Of a stretch of 64,000 nucleotides of DNA, positions 17,966 to 25,171 are shown piece after piece. Origin of the DNA: Ruegeria arenilitoris (GTDB taxonomy: Bacteria; Pseudomonadota; Alphaproteobacteria; Rhodobacterales; Rhodobacteraceae); NCBI RefSeq assembly GCF_013035425.1, contig NZ_WQHX01000001.1, positions 868,001 to 932,000 of the forward strand, in the 5' to 3' direction. Every line of letters starts with the position of its first letter. Position 1 is the first letter of the stretch. The notes under the pieces were generated by a model. It was not told the origin of the DNA, searched no databases, and was given only the letters and a program-made list of their open reading frames with translations. The position numbers and the translations under genes were made by a program.

Positions 17966-18538
17966 CTAAGCCTTGAGATTGAAGGAGCTGCCTAGTTCAG
18001 ACTGTCCGATGGGACGGCCTGTAATCCGAGGGGTTTTATTAGGACGAACCGGCATTCCTTCGTTCTCAGCAGCTTGGACAGCGAAAGTATACCGAGAACC
18101 GTTTCCGCATCCTTGCGGTAGGGCTCGTTGATCTGATGATCTGTCGTCTGCCTCAGAGATGAGCGACTCCGAGTAGAGGTGCCGAAGTTGATTCTCAGAC
18201 ACACCGTCAGCTTCCATGATCAGTTGCACCATCGGATCGGCCAAGAGTTGGTCGAGCAGGAATTGCGACAACTGCTTTGAAGACAATTTATCCTTTGCGC
18301 GGGCTCTCTCCATATCAGTAAGAGAAACGGTCAAGGTACGCGCCAGACCGGGGTGAGATTTCCGTGGATGCAGAAAGATTAGCACTGATGCTTTCCAGGC
18401 TTCTGGATCCAAATAATCTGGTGGTGCGGAAAGCTCAGTTTCTATGTCGTATTCGCCCGCCGGGAGTAATTCGTCAAAGCCAGGGAAAGTAAACGGCCTG
18501 GAAAAGAGTGCGATTGTCTTGCTGATTAGTTGGTTCAT
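17966..18538 (-). CDS. Unknown protein with N-terminal LPAGEY domain, long form
   Basis: 190 residues from the ATG at 18538, chosen because AAGGAG lies a few bases upstream. The N-terminal half reads FSRPFTFPGFDELLPAGEYD and then IETELSAPPDYLDPEAWKAS. It shares the F-x-x-PF...G...LPAGEY plan with the protein at 22530-22838, so the two are paralogues in the same island. The C-terminal half is charged and then low in structure. A short protein gene (18618-18755) lies just upstream. I know similar small proteins from rhizobial and roseobacter genomes only as hypothetical. Confidence 0.6.
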   Translation of the reverse strand: MNQLISKTIALFSRPFTFPGFDELLPAGEYDIETELSAPPDYLDPEAWKASVLIFLHPRKSHPGLARTLTVSLTDMERARAKDKLSSKQLSQFLLDQLLADPMVQLIMEADGVSENQLRHLYSESLISEADDRSSDQRALPQGCGNGSRYTFAVQAAENEGMPVRPNKTPRITGRPIGQSELGSSFNLKA

Positions 18539-18617
18539 TTGGGTAGTTCTCCTTTGCTGATACCGCTCGCTCGGAGATGTAAACAAGAACAAGCCACCCG
18601 CTCCCGGCAGGGTATTA

Positions 18618-18755
18618 TCAGTTTTGAGGTTTAGGCTTTGGTTTTTCGGGGACGGTGTTCTGCCCTTTCGACGTCACTTCTTTTTTTGACGCGTCCGCAT
18701 CGTTTTCCTTCAGTGCGGCAGCCGCTCTGGTCGTCAGGTCTTTGAAAGACATCAT
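18618..18755 (-). CDS. Very small conserved-type protein, unknown function
   Basis: 45 residues. The ATG pair at 18755/18752 follows AAAGGA by a few bases. It begins MMSFKDLTTRAAAALKEND, a pattern I associate with very small hypothetical proteins of Rhizobiales and relatives, and ends in a Lys/Pro-rich tail (KPKPKPQN). It is predicted to be cytosolic and partly disordered. It is probably transcribed with 17966-18538 (79-base gap). Confidence 0.5.
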   Translation of the reverse strand: MMSFKDLTTRAAAALKENDADASKKEVTSKGQNTVPEKPKPKPQN

Positions 18756-18924
18756 TTTGATCCTTTGATTGTCCGCACCACCCACGAGCCCAGATGGGGT
18801 GTGAAAAGTGAATGCGGATACCACCAATATAGGTATTGGTGGCCCAATTTACTACGTAAAGCTGTAGAATAAGTCGGTAGACTGAAGTTTGGGTTTAATC
18901 GGCGACGATCTTGGTGCGCTACCT

Positions 18925-20040
18925 TCACTTCGAATATGGGCGATCATTGTTCGCAGCGGTGCATTCTGCCAATGCGCTAGCAGCACGGAAGACCTTTGCT
19001 ACATCGGGTGCAGCCATGCCGCGCGAGAGCGCACTATAGTTCAATTTCAGCTTCACCTCGCCACCAGGGCGAAGCAGACAATTGGTGTTTTCAACAACGA
19101 TATGATCACTGGTGGCTCCGACGAACGTGACGCCAGCAGGGAATATTAGACCCGCCGCATCAGTGTCCTGGAGTCCAATCGCAAGGATCGACCGAGTATT
19201 CGAAGGACTTTCTAAAGTCACACACTGCATTGAAGGTATAGGATAAATCATTTGCAAGGGATTTGGATTTGATTTGGTCTTCGTTTCGATCACTTCCGCC
19301 CAAAGCGTAAAAACATCTGTGTAAAGCCCGTCGATCGCGTACCCCGAAACGGGATCGGTACCCAGCAGGATGGCCTCACCCAGACGCAGGTTGTTGATCT
19401 TTCCGGTCGCCCCCTTGCCAAGCGCCCATAGCAAACTGGCAGAGCCGCCGCCTGACACTGTTTCCAGAGCGGGTCCACTTGCAAGTTCGGTGTCGGCGGC
19501 AAGCGACGAAAGCAATTCCATTGCTCCTGCAGAGGGTGCCACATGACCCAGACAGGCAAAATTTGCGCCAATCCCCTTCAGAGAAATCCCTTCCATTCTA
19601 AGAATTTGAGACACAGTGCTTTCAAGGTGTTCAGGCAAGATGCCATCCCGCATATCCCCCATTTCCACCATCAAGATAATATTGTGAGTAATGTTCTTCC
19701 CCAGCGCCTCGATGGCCAGGCTGGCGATAATGTCCATCTCAGTGTTGAAGCTGACATCGCAGTTATCAAGGACTTGCGCGACCTGGCTCAGCATGGGCGT
19801 TCGGATCAAGGATATAGAGCACGAGATTCCAGCATCGCGCATACGCATGATATTGCTGATCCGAGCGTCCGCCAGCCCTGTCGCGCCACCTTCAAGCATA
19901 GCATTCGCAATCTCAGGATGACCGCAAACGGCTTTTGTCACACCTGTCACCGTAATTCCGCGGGGTCTAAGGTGGTCGACCAGGAACCGTGTGTTGTACC
20001 GAATTTTGTCCAGATCAACGTCGATACGCAGCTTGCTCAT
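18925..20040 (-). CDS. Alanine/ornithine racemase-family PLP enzyme
   Basis: 371 residues of the fold-type III PLP family (alanine racemase N-terminal domain), close in layout to the alanine/ornithine racemase group. Lys36 in VTGVTKAVCGH is the predicted PLP lysine. Downstream come GATGLADARISNI, LMVEMGDMRDGI (the arginine-containing PLP ring site) and SGGGSASLLWAL, the phosphate-binding glycine run. The ATG overlaps the stop of the DUF1611 gene (ATGA), so the two are translationally coupled. It should interconvert L and D forms of an amino acid, which cannot be identified from sequence. Confidence 0.8.
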   Translation of the reverse strand: MSKLRIDVDLDKIRYNTRFLVDHLRPRGITVTGVTKAVCGHPEIANAMLEGGATGLADARISNIMRMRDAGISCSISLIRTPMLSQVAQVLDNCDVSFNTEMDIIASLAIEALGKNITHNIILMVEMGDMRDGILPEHLESTVSQILRMEGISLKGIGANFACLGHVAPSAGAMELLSSLAADTELASGPALETVSGGGSASLLWALGKGATGKINNLRLGEAILLGTDPVSGYAIDGLYTDVFTLWAEVIETKTKSNPNPLQMIYPIPSMQCVTLESPSNTRSILAIGLQDTDAAGLIFPAGVTFVGATSDHIVVENTNCLLRPGGEVKLKLNYSALSRGMAAPDVAKVFRAASALAECTAANNDRPYSK

Positions 20041-21236
20041 TCAATCGTCGTAGCACGTACGGGTTGCAAGCGCGGAAAGGCAGATAGAACCATATTCACC
20101 AAGTTTTTTGGAGGACGGTTCAATGCGTCAGTGACCGGGAGATACAATTTGCAGTTGTAGTCTGTGATGGCCTTTGAAATCTCAACATCATTCATTCCTT
20201 CATGGTTGATCGTCATGCCAATTACCTCTGTGTTCGCAAAAGCCTCGATCAGGGTGATTTCATCGCAAGGGTCGGGCATAGTCATGTTGGGGAAATCACA
20301 TCGACGTTTTCGTTTAGGCGCGTGTTGAAGGATAACTGCATGTGGCTGACTGCCTCGCAGAATGAAGGCTGATGTGCAAAAGGCCGGATGGCTTAGCGCG
20401 CCCTGGCCCTCGATCACTATTACTTCCGGGCGCTCATCTTCGGATGCCGCAACGACAGCGCGCTCAAGTTCGCCACAACAAAATTGCGGCGGCACTGAAT
20501 CCATCGCGACACCATACTTGGCGCCCTGCATCAAACCTGTTTGGCCGGTGCCGACCAAAACTGTTTTGATCCCATGCGCGTTTAGGGCACTTGTCAGGAT
20601 TGTCGCGGTTGTACGCTTTCCAATTGCACAATCGGTGCCAAACACCGCAATGCGGATCGCCTGGACGTCTCCAATACTGCCATCTAACAGGCGCAGGTCG
20701 GGATTGGGCCGCGGCTTGCGAATGTCGCGTATCGTGACATCGTGAATTTTGGCAAAACCGGCGAGCTCTTTGTCATCGCTAAGAAATTCATGCAGCCCAC
20801 TGACGATGTTCATTCCGAGCGTTACCGCATCCACAACAACTTCGCGATCCTCAAGGGACATTCTGCCGCTGGCCGGCGCCATTCCGTAAATAAACGTGTC
20901 GGGGATCGTAGCTTCATTAGCGACGGCGGCATCAAGATCATCGAAGATGGGAACCTGATTTGCGACATTATCAAGCACTTTGCCACTGTCACAACCGCCA
21001 TACGTGCTGTCGATCACCGAAAGAACGCGATAGGCCTGTGAGTGTCGAACGAGACCATTAGCCGTCTTGCCATCGATCTTTGCGAAGTTTCCTTCGCAAT
21101 ACACAATTGCAGTCGGTGTATCTGTCACAAGTGTCTTGCGGTGAAGCTCTGGAAAAACTGCTTGTGCAGGTGTTAGCTTTTGCGCATCGCTGGCAATGAA
21201 CTGCTTGGCATCCGACGCAATGGGTACGGGTTTCAT
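20037..21236 (-). CDS. DUF1611 protein, DgcN-like (D-amino acid N-acyltransferase candidate)
   Basis: 399 residues from the ATG at 21236, preceded by AAGGAAC. The upstream extension of the frame runs into the previous gene and was rejected. The N-terminal domain ends near YRVLSVIDSTYGG. The C-terminal domain is a P-loop fold with RIAVFGTDCAIGKRTTATIL, then VIVIEGQGALSHPAF and VIGMTINHEGM. The DUF1611 family includes DgcN, which acetylates D-glutamate in a marine bacterial breakdown pathway. Coupling to a racemase-type enzyme by an overlapping start supports a D-amino acid role here. No DgcA-like partner is present in the window, so the pathway is incomplete or different. Confidence 0.75.
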   Translation of the reverse strand: MKPVPIASDAKQFIASDAQKLTPAQAVFPELHRKTLVTDTPTAIVYCEGNFAKIDGKTANGLVRHSQAYRVLSVIDSTYGGCDSGKVLDNVANQVPIFDDLDAAVANEATIPDTFIYGMAPASGRMSLEDREVVVDAVTLGMNIVSGLHEFLSDDKELAGFAKIHDVTIRDIRKPRPNPDLRLLDGSIGDVQAIRIAVFGTDCAIGKRTTATILTSALNAHGIKTVLVGTGQTGLMQGAKYGVAMDSVPPQFCCGELERAVVAASEDERPEVIVIEGQGALSHPAFCTSAFILRGSQPHAVILQHAPKRKRRCDFPNMTMPDPCDEITLIEAFANTEVIGMTINHEGMNDVEISKAITDYNCKLYLPVTDALNRPPKNLVNMVLSAFPRLQPVRATTIE

Positions 21237-21328
21237 ATTTGTTCCTTTTTGGAGTGTGAAACGCGCGTCCTTGGTAAGGACGGGAAAAAATTGTGAAGTT
21301 TGGGAAAGTGGGCTTTCTCTCTGAATTC

Positions 21329-22183
21329 TCACTGGTTCAGAACACACAGCCCTTCTGATCGATGATAGTTTTTGTGGCATTGCCACCCATTTCCGGATCG
21401 GTCGATGTGGGCATTTTCTGGTAACTCGATTGCATTGCAGCGATCCCCTGACGCCTTGTAGCCACGGTCGCATTTCCATCCAACTCCATGGATCGCGTCA
21501 TCGTAGAAAGCATTTTCAGGCACGATGACTGCATCGCACCTTCCGTCGCGCTCAAAATACCCGCGCTCGCATGTCCAGGGACGCCCGCGGGTTGATGCGT
21601 TCAGGAAGGCATTATCCGGCACTGCTATTGCAACGCACGCTTCACCATCTGTCTCGTAGCCACGATTGCAAAGCCATACAGATCCGTAGGTACTGTTCGT
21701 AAGGTAGGCGTTGTCCGGCACCACGATTTTTTGGCAGCTATCGTCTACCCTTGTGTACCCGCGCAGGCACCGCCACCTCTCACCTGATGGATCGAGATAT
21801 CCGCCCTCAGGCACAATTACTTCAACGCATGAGGTGCCACCAACTTCAACAAAGCCATGTGTACATGCCCAGCCCGAACCATAGGTTCTGTTTGTCGGGT
21901 AGGCATTTGCTGGGACGGCAATGGCCACGCATTCTTCGCCTTCCAACCGATAGGACAAATCGCATTCCCAACCGTCGCCATACTTTTTGGGATGCGCGTT
22001 GTCCGGGATAGAGTTTGTTTCGGCCGATGCGGGACTTGATGAGATAAAGGAGCCCGTCAAGCAGCTGAAAACGCCAACAAACAACGCAGTAATGAAGTGA
22101 GAGCAAAACCAGTGCTGTTTTTTTCGAATTATCCTGGTGCAAACGGCGTCGTCCGAGATTTGAGTTGTTGAATTACGATCCAT
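21329..22183 (-). CDS. Secreted Cys-rich repeat protein (seven repeats)
   Basis: 284 residues. The ATG at 22183 follows GAGGGGC and overlaps the preceding stop by 11 bases. A long N-terminal region ends in a signal peptide (FITALFVGVFSCLTGSFISS, cleavage near ASA-ET). The rest is seven units of about 31-34 residues following the plan P-(D/E)-NA-(Y/F/H)...W-x-C-x-RGY...C-x-x-I-x-V, each with two cysteines, for example GWECDLSYRLEGEEC and GWKCDRGYKASGDRC. The cysteine pairs suggest EGF-like disulfide loops in the periplasm or outside the cell. Function is unknown. A binding or scaffold role in the five-gene operon is a guess. Confidence 0.7.
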   Translation of the reverse strand: MDRNSTTQISDDAVCTRIIRKKQHWFCSHFITALFVGVFSCLTGSFISSSPASAETNSIPDNAHPKKYGDGWECDLSYRLEGEECVAIAVPANAYPTNRTYGSGWACTHGFVEVGGTSCVEVIVPEGGYLDPSGERWRCLRGYTRVDDSCQKIVVPDNAYLTNSTYGSVWLCNRGYETDGEACVAIAVPDNAFLNASTRGRPWTCERGYFERDGRCDAVIVPENAFYDDAIHGVGWKCDRGYKASGDRCNAIELPENAHIDRSGNGWQCHKNYHRSEGLCVLNQ

Positions 22184-22526
22184 CCAGGTTCAGCCCCTCG
22201 ATACAGGCCTGCGCCAGGTCTTTGTTAGGGGTTTGGGATCCCGGTACCGTTGCCCAGCCAGCCGCCATAACGGCATCCTTCCGCTTGAAAGTAGAAGCCT
22301 CTTTGATCGTCGTTATTTTTTCGGCGCGTTGGGCGTCAGTTCTAGCCATGTCGACGCAGATAGGAACCAACGCAGCGATTACATTATCGCGGGAAATAGC
22401 ATTGGCCATCTTGTCCGCGTTACTGCCGGTCATCCATCCACCCCAAGAAAATCCAACGACGCCGACGAATATCCCTCCGATCAGGGCACCGTAGATTCCG
22501 GGTTTAAGCCATTCGGGCGTGTTCAT
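22173..22526 (-). CDS. Small single-span membrane protein, conserved hypothetical
   Basis: 117 residues. It begins MNTPEWLKPGIYGALIGGIF followed by VGVVGFSWGGWMTG, one glycine-rich membrane segment. A soluble part follows with VIAALVPICVDMARTD and AAGWATVPGSQTPNKDLAQA. I associate this arrangement with conserved hypothetical proteins of Rhizobiales and Rhodobacterales. It starts three bases after the preceding gene and overlaps the next, so it is part of the operon that ends in the racemase. Function is unknown. Confidence 0.65.
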   Translation of the reverse strand: MNTPEWLKPGIYGALIGGIFVGVVGFSWGGWMTGSNADKMANAISRDNVIAALVPICVDMARTDAQRAEKITTIKEASTFKRKDAVMAAGWATVPGSQTPNKDLAQACIEGLNLDGS

Positions 22527-22529
22527 AAT

Positions 22530-22838
22530 CTATTCCTCCTGCGGGGAAAGCGCCGCATCGCTGTCATTGTTAGATGTGGCCAACGTCTGGTCGTGCTTAA
22601 ATGCCAGTTCGAGATCTTTTGGGTCGATGGGGCGCATTTCTGTGCGGCCTGGCTTGCTGCTTTTGCTCTGAACCGTCAGGTAGGTTCCGGTTCTTCGATA
22701 TGCTTCGAAACTCAGGCCCTGTAATAGTTCTTCTTCAACAATTACTTCATACTCGCCTGCAGGAAGTTCATCCGGGTAGCCGCACAAAGAGAACGGATTT
22801 GAAAACGTCACCAAAGAACTGGACGATCTCGTGGTCAC
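22530..22838 (-). CDS. Unknown protein with LPAGEY domain, short form
   Basis: 102 residues from a GTG at 22838, chosen because a perfect GGAGG stands six bases upstream. The in-frame ATG at 22943 has no such site. The sequence reads VTFSNPFSLCGYPDELPAGE, then YEVIVEEELLQGLSFEAYRR, the same plan as the N-terminal half of the protein at 17966-18538. The tail is charged. It is the first gene of the operon with the membrane protein, Cys-rich protein, DUF1611 and racemase. No function is known to me. Confidence 0.55.
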   Translation of the reverse strand: MTTRSSSSLVTFSNPFSLCGYPDELPAGEYEVIVEEELLQGLSFEAYRRTGTYLTVQSKSSKPGRTEMRPIDPKDLELAFKHDQTLATSNNDSDAALSPQEE

Positions 22839-23284
22839 CTTGGTCCTCCATATAGTTGTTGGATCTCCCCCGCGCAGTCTGCTGCGGAATACGCTTGAAA
22901 GCGCCGCGGAAGAACTGGCGTTGTAAATTAGAATAATGTGCAAATGGCAGACGCGCGCTGATCGAAGTTAGTCGGCGGCCAATGACTTGAGATTCTATTG
23001 GAATCTCAAATGCATTTGGCATCCGAGGATAAGATACTGCCAGAAAATTGACTAACCTGCGTCAGTGCAACGATGTTTGGTTTCCGGCAACCTGATTTGT
23101 GTTGGCGGGATATTTGCTGGCGTGTTCTTAACGAGTAATTGAGAAGCGCAGGAAATCCAGTACCGCAATCGGACTGTATTTATCTTGCGCTTCTTTTTCA
23201 GTGAAATCCCAAATCTGCCGAAGCGAATGGCGTCTCTAACCAGGCAACTATCATCAAAACCCCGGCATCGCCCGAGGGGTGAAC
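22839..23284. other. Upstream region of the racemase operon
   Basis: No gene was seen in this gap of about 450 bases between the operon start and the end of the Crp/Fnr gene. It contains a perfect inverted repeat at 22987-23009 and AT-rich stretches suited to a promoter. Confidence 0.5.
22987..23009. promoter_or_regulatory. Perfect inverted repeat upstream of the racemase operon
   Basis: TTGAGATTC and GAATCTCAA form perfect 9-base arms around TATTG. It lies about 150 bases before the operon's first start codon. It fits the binding site of a dimeric regulator. It does not match the usual Fnr/Crp half-site (TTGAT or TGTGA), so the neighbouring Crp/Fnr protein is only one candidate. Confidence 0.4.
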
Positions 23285-24037
23285 CTATTGCTTCAACAGT
23301 GGCCCGGCCTGATCCAGATAAGTGGGATCAAAACCGGCCAACGTCACCAGTCCGTCATAATCATCAAATGCCACTTGCCCGGATTGAAAAGTAACCAACC
23401 CCTTCTCCCGCAGTTGCCGTAGGACACGATTAACATGCACGGCACTCAGTCCCAGCGCATCGGCAAGGTGGTATTGTGTCAGGGGGCAAGTGTATCCCGT
23501 CTTGTTTGCCATCCCGACCTGAGTCAGCCTCACACCAAGTTCCAAAAGAAAATGCGCCATGCGCTCACCCGCATCTCGCCGTCCTATGTTGACCAGGTGC
23601 TCAACCACCATCGCTTCATCTCGAGAGACCGTCCAAAGAATTGCTGTCGCCAGCCGGGGCGTCTGCGCAAATGCTTCCAGGAGATCATCCACTACTACCT
23701 CAATGGCTTGGATTTCCATGATAGGTTCTATGCTGTGATCCGAGGTGTGCAGCAGAACGCTTCGCAAGCCCAGAAAGTCACCCGGTATTTGGAAATCGAC
23801 GATCTGACGCGACCCGTCAGTCTGGGTTTTGTAGGAAAAAACCCAGCCCGAGGCCAGAATGTAGGCAGCCTGCTCTGATTGCCCTTGATGCACAAGGTCA
23901 CATCCGGCTTCAAAGGTTCTGCGACGCTTGTGCAGGCGTGCCAATACCGCAAGTTCAACCTCAGTCAGAGCGACGAAGTTTGAGAGCTTTCGGGTGAGTG
24001 GACTGTTTTTGATAGCGCGCAAGTGTTCTTCCTTCAT
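23285..24037 (-). CDS. Crp/Fnr-family transcriptional regulator
   Basis: 250 residues from the ATG at 24037 (MKEEHLRAIKNSPLTRKLSN). Longer starts add unlikely sequence. The cyclic-nucleotide-binding-like domain covers about residues 20-140, with FEAGCDLVHQGQSEQAAYIL and ASGWVFSYKTQTDGSRQIVD. The C-terminal HTH_Crp domain holds PLTQYHLADALGLSAVHVNR and VLRQLREKGLV. No N-terminal cysteine cluster for an iron-sulfur centre is seen, so it is not an oxygen-sensing Fnr. The ligand is unknown. It may control cargo of the island, for example the operon that starts 450 bases downstream on the same strand. Confidence 0.8.
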   Translation of the reverse strand: MKEEHLRAIKNSPLTRKLSNFVALTEVELAVLARLHKRRRTFEAGCDLVHQGQSEQAAYILASGWVFSYKTQTDGSRQIVDFQIPGDFLGLRSVLLHTSDHSIEPIMEIQAIEVVVDDLLEAFAQTPRLATAILWTVSRDEAMVVEHLVNIGRRDAGERMAHFLLELGVRLTQVGMANKTGYTCPLTQYHLADALGLSAVHVNRVLRQLREKGLVTFQSGQVAFDDYDGLVTLAGFDPTYLDQAGPLLKQ

Positions 24038-24172
24038 CGGTGAGCAGCCCGCGAAACTATCCGTCGCCAAGGCTGCGTTCGACCAGTTAAGTATACTGCA
24101 ATCTATGCCAGTATGGTGCAATTCATTGTGGCGCTTCCTTGCTTGGACGCCTGTTAAAAAAGGACGTCTACC

Positions 24173-24403
24173 ATGGCTGACCGGCAAGTCCACTCAGGAA
24201 TGGCCGCACTCTCAATTTGTGAAGCGCTTTTGTTTGCAATTAAAGATCGTGAGCTCCTGCCCGAACATGAGATTGTGGGAGTTCTGCGTGACGCAGCTGC
24301 TGCCCACGAAACAGCGGTCGGCAATAACGATAAAAAGGACATGCACCAGGCCGCCGCTGTTCTGATAAACAAGATCATAGCTTCCGGCTATCGGGTTCGG
24401 TAG
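24173..24403 (+). CDS. Small helical protein of unknown function
   Basis: 76 residues. The ATG at 24173 is preceded by AAAGGAC. The sequence is compact and helical (MADRQVHSGMAALSICEALL, then FAIKDRELLPEHEIVGVLRD) with no signal or membrane segment. I associate the pattern with small hypothetical proteins of Rhizobiales. It is divergent from the Crp/Fnr gene with 135 bases between them, so the two may share a control region. Confidence 0.55.
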   Translation: MADRQVHSGMAALSICEALLFAIKDRELLPEHEIVGVLRDAAAAHETAVGNNDKKDMHQAAAVLINKIIASGYRVR

Positions 24404-25171
24404 GAGCGTTAAGTCCCGTATCGGAAAAACAAGATTATGCTCGTCAAAAAAGTTTAACAGCAAGAAGACGCAAATTTTGCGTCTCGTTTCCAATCAGTTC
24501 AAACACGAAGCAAAAACCAATGTTTCAATGCTTGCCATATCCCGCGTCTTGCTCGTCCGACCGAGCTGCGGCGAAGGTACGGTTTCCGTTAACGCAAATA
24601 AAACGGCTGCGAATGACCTGATTGGTGCCACTTGCCGCGACGCAACAATAAGTATGCCGCGACCGCGAGCAAATGCTGCTTTAGCGAAGGCTCCAGATCG
24701 AAAGACGGCAAAGCCAGCCTACCGTGAGTTCGCCAAAGCCCAGATTTTGCTTGCGCAGCGAACGGCAGGAACGCGGGCTGCAGCCGCAGCATCCGAGGGG
24801 TGCACTGGATGTCTCCTTTGGGCCGGGAGTTGTCGGTGACCTTTCAGCGATCAATGGCAGCTTTGTCCGCAACTCGGTCGTTCCACTAATTTTCGCCACC
24901 GCCTGCTTTTGTTAGAAGCAGCCATTCGCGACTTGAGTTTCGAAAATTTCGGCGTGAACGTCAGCTAACCGCCCATTATTGGTCATCTGACAGAAAGACT
25001 CAGGTGACCGAGTTGAGCCCAAAGCGGTCGGGGTCAGTCGCTAAATCAGAGCATCATTTTGATTTAGAAACTTGGCGCTCAATTCAAAGCCGGCACCAAT
25101 TTTCCTTTCCACCTAAGATCATCTCGATGTTAGGCTCAGGAAAATTTCGCCTAACTGAGCACTAAAAAACC
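24404..25171. other. Intergenic region with dispersed repeat
   Basis: No supported gene. The plus-strand open frame from 24477 has Ala/Arg-rich shadow composition and overlaps repeat sequence. A repeat-rich part covers about 24852-25020. The last 100 bases are the upstream region of the amidohydrolase gene. Confidence 0.5.
24852..25020. repeat. Dispersed intergenic repeat, copy 4 (longest)
   Basis: It contains CAATGGCAGCTTTGTCCGCA, then GAAGCAGCCATTCGCG, then TGACCGAGTTGAGCCCAA with AGCGGTC. Single words of this set occur at the other copies, and here they appear in one stretch of about 170 bases, so this may be close to the full unit. Confidence 0.45.

Noticed and set aside
24477..24839. 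120-codon plus-strand frame
   Set aside because: Ala/Arg-rich shadow composition, no ribosome site, and it lies beside dispersed repeat DNA.
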